DNA of 64,000 nucleotides from Photorhabdus bodei (GCF_003287735.1 NZ_NSCM01000008.1:62001-126000), one strand, 5' to 3'. Positions 9,401 through 17,427 are shown, numbered from the stretch's first letter. Notes: generated by a model not told the origin, from the letters alone. Numbers and translations are program-made.

Positions 9401-12400
9401 AACACCGGAGACTATCGGCGCGGCAAAGCTGGTGCCTTGCATGCTGGTGTAGTCATTGCCGAAAGTTGAGCCACGTTCGGTTTTCAGCATATAGCTGGTA
9501 GACACGACATTGCTGCCCGGCGCCGAAACCAACAGGCTGGCTCCCGGATTGGAGAACGGTGAGGAGCCAATCTGCAAAGTCGACAAATCGCCCTGCGCGT
9601 TGATTGCACCGACTTCCACCGAAAAGCGGTTGTTATTGGTCAACGACCCTTGGGCATTGCCGCCTTCCGCACGATTATTGCCGCCCGCCGCCACGATGAC
9701 GGTACCCAATCCGCCACGACCATTAGCCGCCGCATACTGCGCATTCAGGCTCAGCGACGCGGCAGTATTTATGGAACCGCCCTGAAAGCTGCTGAGCGCG
9801 AAATCGTTGGCAAATCCCCAGCTATTGTTGGCAATATCAAAACTGACCATATGCCCCAGTCCCGCAAGATCGGCACCGTCATTGGCCAGATAATAGCCGC
9901 CCAACGTCGCATCATGGGCAACCCCGACACCACCTGTATTATTTTTCGCCGCAACCATCACACCCGCCACCATCGTCGCGTGGTTGGAGACCACATTCGG
10001 CAAGGCGCCATTGGTTTGTTGAGTCTGCAACCAGGCTTTGTCGACATTCGCCGCAAGGTCGGGGTGATTGATATCAAATATTTCAGGCGCGGTGGCAAAC
10101 TTACCGCCCGGCTCGAACTGACCAATGCGTACCCCTTTACCGGTGTAGTCCTTCCAGACCGGCAGAATGTTGGCATCGCTCAGATACCATTGTTGAGCAG
10201 CCAAGGGATCGAGCGGGACTTCCGGGGTCAATAATGTCGCAACGGCGCGCATCGGCGCGGTTTCCCCACTGCTTAGATCGACTACCGATGCTGATGGATT
10301 ACCGGCTGCGTCAGTTACACCATATTTAAAGCTAATGACACCGGTGTAATCTGCATCCGGCGTAAACAAGACATCACCCTGGGCTGTGAGGCTGACCGTA
10401 CCGCCTATCGCATCCCCAACATTGGCAATGCGCAGGGCACCCTGACTGTTAAGATGTTGATCGTTAGCCAACAGACTTTCTGCGGCAATCAGATGTGGCT
10501 GAGTACGATCAAAAACCTTGCCGTCCTTGTCGTGAGTGAGGACATCCTCGACAGGCATCGCATTGGGTGTTTGTAAATCAACCGCCGAAATATCTGAAAA
10601 ATTGAGTTTTTGGATATTTTTCAGCGTAACCGTGCCGTCACGCCCGGCGACCTTATCGGCCACCACATACCCACTGTCGGTACGGGTAATTTGATAGTCG
10701 CCGTGGTTACCGTGCAGGCTGACGATGTTGACCCCTCCGTCCCCATCAATCCTAGCATTGCCGTGACCCACTTCGATTACGTCGTCACCAAAGCCTCCAA
10801 AAATCTTATCATCGCCGCCACCAGCGTGAATAATGCTGCCGCCTTCGGAAGCATAGATTGTGTCGCCCTGAGGACCGGCATAGATAACCGACTTGCCACT
10901 GCCACCAATGATAGTGTTGTGCCCGCTGCCGCCGACCAGGACGTCGTTACCCATGCCACCGACCAACACCGAATCGCCGGAGCCGCCCTTGATAAAGACA
11001 CCATTGGCTCCACCGCTTCTGATGACATCACTGCCACTCCCGCCTTGAGCCATAGTTAAACCGGCTTGAGCCATGTTCAGCTCTACACCTTTTTTGCCGA
11101 CAATGATCGCCGTATCGTGCCCGCCATTGCCGTGAATGTTTTTCGTATCGTCAGAAGCGCTGATGACAAAAACATCATCGCCAGCACCACCGACATAGGT
11201 ATTGCTCCCTGCGCCCCCGACCAGCCAACTGCCAGTTTTTGCCGCAATCAACGTATCATTGCCGCTGCCACCATACAGATTGCTTACTCCCAGTTGCTGC
11301 GCATTTAGGATTTCATCTGTTTCACTCTGGCTGGCGTAAGCCGTGGTTGTGATATCGTTGTGAGTGGAGGTCACTCGTGTGCCTGCTCCCTGAGTACTCA
11401 AGGTATTACTAACGGGGTCACCAAGAAAGTCGACGGCCAGCACTTCCTGAGTTTTACCATTGATAGTAAACGACCCACTGGCAACGACCTTATTCCCATC
11501 ACGGACGTCTGTTTTGTTCGAAGCCCGGACGTTTATCTGAGTAATACCCCATTCTGCCAGTGTTTTGAGTTCGCCCGCATCGACTTTTGCATCGTGGGTG
11601 CCATCAACCCAGACCCGTAATTTACCCCAGATCGGATCACGTTCATCAATCACGCCATCCTTGTTGGCATCTTCACTGGCTAAAGCACCGAAACCCTCCT
11701 TGAATTTTTTCTCGCCAGCGACTCCGTTTATTCCGGCCTTGCCACCGTAGTATTCGGAAAACATCTGGGCGGCATTTTTTATCTGACCACTACCATCGTC
11801 GATCACCAGTATTCCCGTATTGCGATCCGCCCAGCCGCTACGCTTAAGCGTGCCACTGTTGTCCATGTCGAACAGCACGCCGTCACGAATGTCAGTCATA
11901 TGCACACCATTGCCGCTCAGATCCAATAACAGCGGGTCAACATAAGTGTTAAACGTTGTCATCGCCGACAAGCCATTCAACGTCACAGCGTTGCGCAGGC
12001 CGAAGTCCAGCTTGCTGATGTCTCCGGGTTGGTAGAAAGGCTTGTAGAATTCCGACAGATAGCTGTTGGGTTTGACATTGGGGTCGAGCTGCATTTCACC
12101 GGGACGAATACCACCGGTGGCAAGGCTGGCCATTTGGGTTGAAGTGAAGTCTGTTTTATTGAGCATATCCCCGCGGGCAGATATTTTATGTGTTGCAGAA
12201 TTTTGTATAAACCCATTGGCAACATCCTGCTGCGCTTTGTTTTCGCCCTGAATATGTTTCTGCGGCTGTGGGGAGGAATTGATATCAATATTAATCAAGT
12301 TTGTCGATGGCGGGCGAGGATGTATATCGTCTACGCCAAGCCATAAACATTGCATACCACCTTTTTCTTCATAATACTCACCATGACGAGTCAGGTTGTC

Positions 12401-12904
12401 ACGAATGATTTGAGCTCCATTAACATCTAACAATCTCCGCAAAGGAGCAACATTGTTATTGGGGAACAGATTTCCTTCAAAATCTCTATGATTGTATCCA
12501 ATGACCTTTAATGATGAAAACACGAAATCTACGCAACTGTTGGTAAACAGATTATAGCGTTTATTATCAAATCTAAATCCAAATTCACCTGACTGCGGGT
12601 CTTTTGAAAAATCTTCTAACTTGTTGTACTGATCTTCAGTCAACTCTATGGTGGTTTCATAAGAGGTCTGTTGGTAGGCGGCATTATCAAAAGGCGTTAT
12701 TCGCCCGGGGCCAAACGCTTGATCAAACTGTGACTCAAAACCGACACTTTTTTCATTCCCGTTCCCGTCACTTAAAACATACCACATATGACCGCCAGTT
12801 GAAGAATGTACGTCTCCGGCTTTGTGCTCGTTCTTATCGGCCTGATAAACATACTGAGACCCCTGCGGGGCAACTTTATAGGTTACGGTATATTTCTTTC
12901 CCAT
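6422..12904 (-). CDS. Large RTX exoprotein with permuted papain-like, subtilase and P domains (T1SS substrate)
   Basis: 2160 residues, no N-terminal signal peptide. Order seen: (a) about 30-135, a possible circularly permuted NlpC/P60- or LRAT-like cysteine domain, with His39 in GGHMWYVL preceding Cys124 in TNSCVDFV; (b) about 320-480, the DPLLLDLSGNGV region with an EF-hand-like DANKDGVIDERD; (c) about 540-725, RTX nonapeptides (GGSGNDTL type); (d) about 780-850, an Ig/cadherin-like module; (e) about 920-1190, S8 subtilase with SNHATMVAG, NNSWG and GTSFAAP, but Glu (QFEPGG) where the catalytic Asp is expected; (f) about 1255-1380, a proprotein-convertase P domain; (g) RTX repeats near 1455-1510; (h) a Pro-rich region with a duplicated 38-residue unit; (i) three 18-residue repeats; (j) a C-terminus typical of large T1SS substrates (LVQAMAAFAPP). 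It follows five lipoprotein genes and a T1SS pair on the same strand. Its start follows AAGGAA. Target unknown; base composition is clearly more GC-rich than the neighbours, suggesting transfer. Confidence 0.88.
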   Translation of the reverse strand: MGKKYTVTYKVAPQGSQYVYQADKNEHKAGDVHSSTGGHMWYVLSDGNGNEKSVGFESQFDQAFGPGRITPFDNAAYQQTSYETTIELTEDQYNKLEDFSKDPQSGEFGFRFDNKRYNLFTNSCVDFVFSSLKVIGYNHRDFEGNLFPNNNVAPLRRLLDVNGAQIIRDNLTRHGEYYEEKGGMQCLWLGVDDIHPRPPSTNLINIDINSSPQPQKHIQGENKAQQDVANGFIQNSATHKISARGDMLNKTDFTSTQMASLATGGIRPGEMQLDPNVKPNSYLSEFYKPFYQPGDISKLDFGLRNAVTLNGLSAMTTFNTYVDPLLLDLSGNGVHMTDIRDGVLFDMDNSGTLKRSGWADRNTGILVIDDGSGQIKNAAQMFSEYYGGKAGINGVAGEKKFKEGFGALASEDANKDGVIDERDPIWGKLRVWVDGTHDAKVDAGELKTLAEWGITQINVRASNKTDVRDGNKVVASGSFTINGKTQEVLAVDFLGDPVSNTLSTQGAGTRVTSTHNDITTTAYASQSETDEILNAQQLGVSNLYGGSGNDTLIAAKTGSWLVGGAGSNTYVGGAGDDVFVISASDDTKNIHGNGGHDTAIIVGKKGVELNMAQAGLTMAQGGSGSDVIRSGGANGVFIKGGSGDSVLVGGMGNDVLVGGSGHNTIIGGSGKSVIYAGPQGDTIYASEGGSIIHAGGGDDKIFGGFGDDVIEVGHGNARIDGDGGVNIVSLHGNHGDYQITRTDSGYVVADKVAGRDGTVTLKNIQKLNFSDISAVDLQTPNAMPVEDVLTHDKDGKVFDRTQPHLIAAESLLANDQHLNSQGALRIANVGDAIGGTVSLTAQGDVLFTPDADYTGVISFKYGVTDAAGNPSASVVDLSSGETAPMRAVATLLTPEVPLDPLAAQQWYLSDANILPVWKDYTGKGVRIGQFEPGGKFATAPEIFDINHPDLAANVDKAWLQTQQTNGALPNVVSNHATMVAGVMVAAKNNTGGVGVAHDATLGGYYLANDGADLAGLGHMVSFDIANNSWGFANDFALSSFQGGSINTAASLSLNAQYAAANGRGGLGTVIVAAGGNNRAEGGNAQGSLTNNNRFSVEVGAINAQGDLSTLQIGSSPFSNPGASLLVSAPGSNVVSTSYMLKTERGSTFGNDYTSMQGTSFAAPIVSGVVALMLEANPNLGYRDVQQILALSARKINDPSTAWSDNSSHSWNGGGMHTSNDYGFGQIDARAAVRLAESWMTQSTAANEFVYSASSGPLGKTLAAGETLTSSIAMNAGLNVEHVEIDFDAQVGRLGDLTLKLISPDGTQSILLNRQGKVPDGMPGASATDLGSSQSGTFKYSFMSTHDLGERSAGNWTLQVSDANSGLPVTLNAWSLRLYGSKSTPDDTYFYTDEYIQSVVGQANRAVLDDAVNGVAGGRNTLNAAAVSRDTSVNLLTGVASIGGTALTIKNPSGIQNIVTGDGNDTLVAGNADALLDGGRGNNTLAGGAGKDFFVVHRREAGSDIISNFEAARGEIIDLVGFRGKTFADLLLTQQGADVKVDLGKGQSIVLKNQTLAGIGAANFKFQDTFIAPVAYTSSDASTLQPQEGLGTVILKGGGKGVMLTSDAQGQMKFSLNGTIYSHDSAASDVFVVAAQPGVKDYKNALRGFRHGIDKIDLRQTGVTDFSQLTIAKSNRGTINGLSQIHGVEVIFNGASGTDSNVKLLYLDTLDISQVDAADFLFAEPMPDLVPTVKPVVTQSLDKPTITVPGSLTPIVDPLGVDKPLPLSPIDLKPISIPPRKPVSIPLIDWNLTKVSSTDINRDMIKVTPVKLEPIRINTGLVDLRSRIDQNVDRMSPINRDMIKVTPVKLEPIRIGTGLVDLRSRLNQNVDRMSLIDRKPISTPPVEPRTTLNVPKIEPAVEPTPVTTDPNSITVQKTFGEVTLGDESKTVNVKAVGVKMVAGNGDNTVNVAESMSNITLGNGNNVIVGDIDKLTVGHGNNSITGTGGRATMKVGDGNNHIVTSGTMSRVEAGNGDNHIVTSGTMSKVKVGEGNNHIVTSGTMSTVEVGHGDNDLEFSGKMGNLVFGKDISPERLWFQHEGQDLQISVIGSKQEVTLHNWYASPSERPGSIMAGDGHRLMDRNVENLVQAMAAFAPPAPATAMLGDVEQQRLQPVLAANWH
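6764..6925 (-). repeat. Three tandem 54-bp repeats in the RTX gene
   Basis: Three 18-codon units (each of the form GxGxNHIVTSGTMSxVxV) lie at 6872-6925, 6818-6871 and 6764-6817. Each equals two RTX-like nonapeptides and should form a short calcium-binding beta-roll near the C-terminal secretion signal. Confidence 0.85.
7281..7508 (-). repeat. Duplicated 114-bp unit in the RTX gene
   Basis: Two near-identical 114-bp units (7281-7394 and 7395-7508), each coding 38 residues that include MIKVTPVKLEPIRI and TGLVDLRSR. They lie in the proline-rich linker between the protease part and the C-terminal repeats. Near identity at DNA level suggests a recent duplication. Confidence 0.88.
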
Positions 12905-12938
12905 ACTTGTTATTTCCTTGTTTTTTTACAGATGTTGA

Positions 12939-13460
12939 TCAAATTTTTGGATTAAAATAGGTAAACTCGATAAAACTCTCAATGCCATCAAATTCAGGGA
13001 CATCTTCCAGAGTAGTAATGACAGCAGAGTAACGTCCGGGGGGTAACGAAAATGTTTTAATTTCTCGCACCGCCGTAGTTACCGTTCTTTCTTCGTAATC
13101 AAAGGAGTGCCCCCCATCGTATCCCCCTGCGTTTATTTTTTCGTCAAAAAAAACCTGACCGTTTCTAACCAGATGAAGCGAAACGGGAGTTGTCACCCCG
13201 TCATCATAAATACTCCCAAATAACTCATCTCGCCTGTTCATTTCATCATGACCATGCCCTCTAGCAAACAACAGGGCAAACTGATAGTCTCCCTTCTTGC
13301 TGATTTCAAAATCAATTTTGACTGACTGGTCAGAATGCGACACATCAATCGGTCTGTATATATTAATGGGCTCAGAACATGCCATTAATAATGTACAGCT
13401 CATAAAAACAACAATATTTCGCCAATTTTTAAACCTTTCGTGTATACGCAATACTTTCAT
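12939..13460 (-). CDS. Tandem lipoprotein paralog 5 (last before the RTX gene)
   Basis: 173-residue predicted lipoprotein with a signal sequence ending LLMAC and Cys28 followed by Ser, which favours outer-membrane sorting. The mature part is rich in beta-strand patterns (VKIDFEIS, QFALLFARG, TTPVSLHLV, GRYSAVITTLEDVP) and ends FTYFNPKI. It is one of five paralogs in a row. The stop is only 34 bp before the RTX start codon with no terminator between, so the two are very likely co-transcribed. Function not known. It resembles small uncharacterised gammaproteobacterial lipoproteins (possibly the DUF5625 type, from memory). An immunity protein or protease inhibitor for the downstream hydrolase is the leading inference. 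Confidence 0.8.
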   Translation of the reverse strand: MKVLRIHERFKNWRNIVVFMSCTLLMACSEPINIYRPIDVSHSDQSVKIDFEISKKGDYQFALLFARGHGHDEMNRRDELFGSIYDDGVTTPVSLHLVRNGQVFFDEKINAGGYDGGHSFDYEERTVTTAVREIKTFSLPPGRYSAVITTLEDVPEFDGIESFIEFTYFNPKI

Positions 13461-13508
13461 TTCATCACTCCAAATTTTGATATTTCCTTTGTTTATACTG
13501 ATACCATT

Positions 13509-14030
13509 TTAAATCTTTGGATCGTAATGGTTGAATTCAACAAAACTCTCAATACCATTAAAAACTGGCACATCTTCCAGGGTGGTAATTACCGCAGAGT
13601 AACGTCCGGAGGGTAACGAAAGTGTTTTAATTTCTCGCACAGCCGTATTTATCCTTCTCTCTTCGTAATTGACGGCACGCCCTCCTTCGGATCCCGCAGC
13701 ATTTATTTTCTTGTCAAAAAAAATCTTGCCATCTTTAACGATATGGAGTGAAACGGGGGTTATTACTCCGTTTTTATAAACTCTCCCAAACAACTCAAAC
13801 CTCCTTGCCATTTCATCGTAATCATCCGTAGTAGCAAACAGCAGGACAAACTGATAATTGCCTTCCTTGCTGATTTCAAAATCAATTTTGACTGATTGAC
13901 CAGACTTCGATATGTCAATCGGTCTGTATATATCAATGTACTTAGAGCAGGCCATTAATAATATACAGCTTATAAAAACAATAATATTTCCCCAGTTTTT
14001 AAACCTTTCGTGTACCTGTAATACTTTCAT
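13509..14030 (-). CDS. Tandem lipoprotein paralog 4
   Basis: 173-residue paralog of the same array, with lipobox LLMAC and Cys28-Ser29. Closest by eye to paralog 2 (shared YRPIDIS/VSKSGQSVKIDFE and SEGGR near residue 115). The conserved GRYSAVITTLEDVP block is intact and the C-terminus is HYDPKI. It starts after GGAGTG, 48 bp downstream of the paralog 3 stop. The intergenic spacer is almost identical to those before paralogs 2, 3 and 5, showing that gene and leader were duplicated as one unit. Confidence 0.8.
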   Translation of the reverse strand: MKVLQVHERFKNWGNIIVFISCILLMACSKYIDIYRPIDISKSGQSVKIDFEISKEGNYQFVLLFATTDDYDEMARRFELFGRVYKNGVITPVSLHIVKDGKIFFDKKINAAGSEGGRAVNYEERRINTAVREIKTLSLPSGRYSAVITTLEDVPVFNGIESFVEFNHYDPKI

Positions 14031-14078
14031 TTCATCACTCCAAATTTTGATATTTCCTTTGTTTATACTGATACCATT

Positions 14079-14610
14079 TTAAATCTTCGGATTAAAATAT
14101 GTGAACTCGACAAAACTCTCAATGCCATTAAAAGCAGGGACATCCTCTAGGGTGGTAATTACCGCAGAGTAACGTCCCGGAGGTAACTCAAGTATTTTTA
14201 TATTGCGCACCGTGGTATTTATACTTCTCTCTTTGTAATAGAAGGATTGTATCCAACCACTGCCCACTGCGTTTATTTTCTCGTCAAAAAAAACCTTACC
14301 GTCTTTAACCAGACGAAGCGAAACGGGAATTGCAATCCCGTTCTTATCAATACTTCCGAACAATTTATCTCGCCTTTCCATTTCATAAAAAACCATTCCC
14401 ATTAGCAAACAGCAGAGCAAACTGATAATCTCCAGCCTTTCTCTTGCTGAGTTCAAAATTAATCTCAACGGATTGCCAAGAATGCGACACATTAATCTGT
14501 TTGCGTATAGTCTCAATGTGCTTAGAGCATGCCATTAATAAGGTAAAACTCATAAAAACAATAATATTTCGCCAGTTTTTAAACCTTTCATGTACCCGTA
14601 ATACTTTCAT
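14079..14610 (-). pseudogene. Tandem lipoprotein paralog 3, frameshifted
   Basis: The reading frame from 14610 gives the usual lipoprotein N-terminus (LLMAC, then NVSHSWQSVEINFELS and YQFALLFANGNG) but stops at 14383. The rest of the family sequence (EMERRDKLFGSI to EFTYFNPKI) continues in another frame to 14079. The shift falls at a run of six A on the plus strand (14387-14392); removing one base restores GFYEMERR. It is therefore a pseudogene or a slippage-switched gene. It also carries a local insertion (KHIETIRKQ and KRKAG) compared with its siblings. Confidence 0.8.
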
Positions 14611-14658
14611 TTTGTCACCCCAAATTTTTATATTTCCTTTGTTTATACTGATACCATT

Positions 14659-15180
14659 TTAAATCTTCGGATTAAAATAGGTGAGCTCAACAAAACTCTC
14701 AATATCATTAAAAACAGGGACATCCTCCAGGGTGGTAATTACCGCAGAGTAGCGTCCGGGAGGTAATGAAAATGTTTTAATTTCTCTCACAGCCGTATTT
14801 ATACTTCTCTCTTCGTAATTGAAGACACGCCCTCCTTCGGACCCTGAAGCGTTTATTTTCTTATCAAAAAAAATCTTGCCATCTTTAACGATATAGAGTG
14901 AAACAGGGATTATTACTCCATCTTTATCAGCTCTCCCAAACAACTTAAACCGCCTTTCCATTTCATCATAACCCTCCCCAGTTTCAAACAGTAAGGCAAA
15001 CTGATAATTACCTTCCTTGCTGAGTTCAAAATCAATTTTGACTGATTGACCAGACTTCGATACGTCAATTGGTCTGTATATATCAATGAACTTAGAGCAT
15101 GCCATTAATAAGGTGCAACTCATAAAAACAATAATATTTCGCCAGTTTTTGAACCTTTCGTGTACCTGTAATACTTTCAT
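14659..15180 (-). CDS. Tandem lipoprotein paralog 2
   Basis: 173 residues from the ATG at 15180; an extra in-frame start one codon upstream (15183) is less like the siblings. Lipobox LLMAC with Cys28-Ser29, then FIDIYRPIDVSKSGQ, and a C-terminus of ELTYFNPKI. Shares long stretches with paralog 1 (EGNYQF, GEGYDEMERRFK, GRADKDGVIIPVSL), so these two appear to be the most recent duplicates. No catalytic motif is visible. Part of the presumed operon hlyB-like, hlyD-like, five lipoproteins, RTX gene. Confidence 0.8.
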   Translation of the reverse strand: MKVLQVHERFKNWRNIIVFMSCTLLMACSKFIDIYRPIDVSKSGQSVKIDFELSKEGNYQFALLFETGEGYDEMERRFKLFGRADKDGVIIPVSLYIVKDGKIFFDKKINASGSEGGRVFNYEERSINTAVREIKTFSLPPGRYSAVITTLEDVPVFNDIESFVELTYFNPKI

Positions 15181-15228
15181 CACGTCACTCCAAATTTTGA
15201 TATTTCCTTTGTTTATATTGATACCATT

Positions 15229-15750
15229 TTAAATCTTCGGATCGTAATAGGTGAATCCAACAAAACTCTCGATGCCATTAAAAGCGGGAGCATCCTCCAG
15301 GGTAGTAATAACCACAGAGTAACTCCCGGGGGGTAGCAAAAATGTCTTAATTTCTCGCACCGCCGTATTTACATATTTCTCTTCGTAATAGAAAGCCTGT
15401 CCCCCATCGTATCCCCTAGCATTTATTTTCTTGTCAAAAAAAATCTCGCCATCTTTAACGATATGGAGTGAAACAGGGATTATTACTCCATCTTTATCAG
15501 CTCTCCCAAAAAACTTAAACCTCCTTTCCATTTCATCATAACCCTCCCCAGTTTCAAACAGTAAGGTGAACTGATAATTACCTTCCTTGCTGAGTTCAAA
15601 ATCAATTTTGACTGATTGACCAGACTTCGATACGTCAATAGGTCTGTATATATCAATGAACTTAGAGCAGGACATTAATAAGGTAAAGCTCATAAAAACA
15701 ATAATATTTCGCCAATTTTTAAACCTTTCATACATACGTAATAATTTCAT
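15229..15750 (-). CDS. Tandem lipoprotein paralog 1 (first after the HlyD-like gene)
   Basis: 173 residues with signal peptide and lipobox LLMSC, followed by Ser. The mature part has the family blocks KIDFELSKEGNYQF, GEIFFDKKINA, AVREIKTF and VVITTLEDAPAFNGIESF. Its 5' leader differs from the other four: it is preceded by the 120-bp HlyD-lipoprotein gap (15751-15870), which can form an AACCCGG/CCGGGTT stem at 15806-15839 without a T-run. Transcriptional read-through from the transporter genes is therefore likely but possibly attenuated. Function unknown, as for its paralogs. Confidence 0.8.
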   Translation of the reverse strand: MKLLRMYERFKNWRNIIVFMSFTLLMSCSKFIDIYRPIDVSKSGQSVKIDFELSKEGNYQFTLLFETGEGYDEMERRFKFFGRADKDGVIIPVSLHIVKDGEIFFDKKINARGYDGGQAFYYEEKYVNTAVREIKTFLLPPGSYSVVITTLEDAPAFNGIESFVGFTYYDPKI

Positions 15751-15870
15751 TTCTTCACTCCAAATAAAGTAAGGCGGCGAAAAACATTAACGGTCATTTA
15801 TCTCAAACCCGGAAAACGGTGAGTATAGCGAGCCGGGTTCACAGAGCTGCCCTCACGAACCTCCGTTTTC

Positions 15871-17286
15871 TCACCGCTCTCTCAAACTTTCATCCAGATG
15901 CTGCTGCAATGGGCTCAAGAAGTAATCGATTACTCGTCGTTGATCGGTTTTTATCTCTGCCGTGATCGACATGCCCGGAGCCAGTGGGACTCGCTGACCA
16001 TTGACCATCACGTGATCAGACTTCAAACGAATGCGGCTGCTATAGATGAGCCCATGCTTTTCGTCCTCGATGGCGTCGTTCGACACGTTGAGCACTTCGC
16101 CGTCAACGGTGCCGTACTTGGTGAAAGTAAAAGTTTCCACTTTGACGGTGACCGGTTGACCAACATGGACAAAACCCACATCCTTGTTTTCCAGCCTGGC
16201 CTCCACTTCTACCGATTGGTCTGCGGGGACGATGACCATCAGCGGCTGAGCGGGTGTCACCACACCACCGACAGTATGGATAGCGAGTTGTTGAACTGTG
16301 CCGGCCACCGGGGCTTTGAGGCTGGTCAAAGTTTCTTGATAACGGGCCTTCGCCAGCTCCTGAACCAAGGTCGCTGCCTTTTTGTTGGCTTCCTGTTGCA
16401 GGTCGAGCATGGCGCGGCGATTTTGCGCAACAACAGCCTCACGCCGACGCCGCGCCTCGTCCTGAGCGGCGGTGTACTGCAAGACACTGGCCTGTTGTAC
16501 GCTTAACTGGCGTTGCAGATCCAGCCGCGTCTGCTCTTTTTCCAGATATTCATGCCGCGACACATACTGTTTCGTCAATAACCGTTGGTAATCCTCGGCC
16601 AATTGTGTAGCAATCGGCAGCGTTTTTCGCAGGCTAGCCACCTGAGATTGGGCTGACTGGATTTCGGCGCTGCGTTGGAGAATTTCTGCATCCACCAACT
16701 CCAGGTTGCTGCGGTATTCCTGGTATTGTCCTTGAAGCCAGCGTTGGGCACTGAGCACCTGCTCAGGGCTGGCATTGGCAATCGTTCCTACCAGCGAAGC
16801 CGGCGACTTTTGTTGATTGATCGCGTCGAGCATGGCGGCACTCCGCGCACTGTCGATACGAGCAGCCAACAGCTCGCTCTGAATCCGGCTGACGTCGGCG
16901 CTCGCCGCCGTCGGGTCGAGCTCGACTAACAACTCACCAACTTTCACCGTCTGACCGTCATTGACGTGGATCGCTCTGACCACCGCCGTTTCACTGGGTT
17001 GAATCAACTTGGTCTTGCCATTGGGAACAACCTTTCCCGGAGCGATAGCCACTACCTCGATTTTGCCGATGTAGGCCCAGAGCAACGCCAATACAGCAAA
17101 ACCCAGAATGGTCCAGGTGAAAACTCTCGGTGCTGGGTGAACCGGTGTTTCCTGCAACTCTAAAGCCGTCGGTAAAAACTGTAATTCATGAGCCAGTCGC
17201 GGCGACACGTCCATGTTTTTACGTTGGTGCCAAGACTCACGCCACGCGTGACGATAACGCTGCAATAAGGAAAGGGTAGCGCTCAT
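15871..17286 (-). CDS. HlyD-family type I secretion membrane-fusion (adaptor) protein
   Basis: 471 residues. A short cytoplasmic N-terminus and one membrane helix (about 55-73), then the biotinyl-lipoyl-like half (KVVPNGKTKLIQPSETAVVRAIHVNDGQTV), a long coiled coil (about 150-330, with many Gln/Glu/Ala heptads), and the C-terminal beta-barrel region (ETFTFTKYGTVDGEVLNVSNDA, APGMSITAEIKT) characteristic of HlyD/LapC/PrtE adaptors. It should bridge the inner-membrane ABC exporter to a TolC-type channel, which is not encoded in this window. Lies 141 bp downstream of the ABC gene; the spacer contains a 19-bp tandem repeat. Confidence 0.93.
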   Translation of the reverse strand: MSATLSLLQRYRHAWRESWHQRKNMDVSPRLAHELQFLPTALELQETPVHPAPRVFTWTILGFAVLALLWAYIGKIEVVAIAPGKVVPNGKTKLIQPSETAVVRAIHVNDGQTVKVGELLVELDPTAASADVSRIQSELLAARIDSARSAAMLDAINQQKSPASLVGTIANASPEQVLSAQRWLQGQYQEYRSNLELVDAEILQRSAEIQSAQSQVASLRKTLPIATQLAEDYQRLLTKQYVSRHEYLEKEQTRLDLQRQLSVQQASVLQYTAAQDEARRRREAVVAQNRRAMLDLQQEANKKAATLVQELAKARYQETLTSLKAPVAGTVQQLAIHTVGGVVTPAQPLMVIVPADQSVEVEARLENKDVGFVHVGQPVTVKVETFTFTKYGTVDGEVLNVSNDAIEDEKHGLIYSSRIRLKSDHVMVNGQRVPLAPGMSITAEIKTDQRRVIDYFLSPLQQHLDESLRER

Positions 17287-17345
17287 TTGAAATTATTTTC
17301 CTTGAATCGGAGTATGTTTATCTTGGTCACATCTGCCTCTGATGG

Positions 17346-17383
17346 TGTTATTAACCATTGATTATGTTATTAACCATTGATTG
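17346..17383. repeat. 19-bp tandem direct repeat between transporter genes
   Basis: Two adjacent copies of tgttattaaccattgatt plus one variable base (17346-17364 and 17365-17383) in the spacer between the ABC-exporter stop and the HlyD-like start. Could be a slippage product or a protein-binding direct repeat. Confidence 0.7.
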
Positions 17384-17427
17384 CGTGATTAGCCGTTTTG
17401 ATCGTACTTTCCAGAAATGGAAGCCTG

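Larger units (their letters stand above)
12939..15783 (-). repeat. Array of five tandemly duplicated lipoprotein genes
   Basis: The unit is about 570 bp: one lipoprotein gene plus a near-identical spacer containing the segment that reads (plus strand) ccaaattttgatatttcctttg and gtttatactgataccatttt. Five units lie head to tail, all on the minus strand. The spacer is more uniform than parts of the coding sequence, in line with recent duplication and coding diversification. Confidence 0.85.

Noticed and set aside
8417..11620. Several 60-195-codon open frames on the plus strand across the RTX gene
   Set aside because: Shadows of the minus-strand RTX frame, which has clear domain motifs throughout.
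12939..15783. The five repeated units as insertion-sequence copies
   Set aside because: Each unit encodes a lipoprotein with a signal peptide; no transposase, terminal inverted repeats or target duplications were seen.
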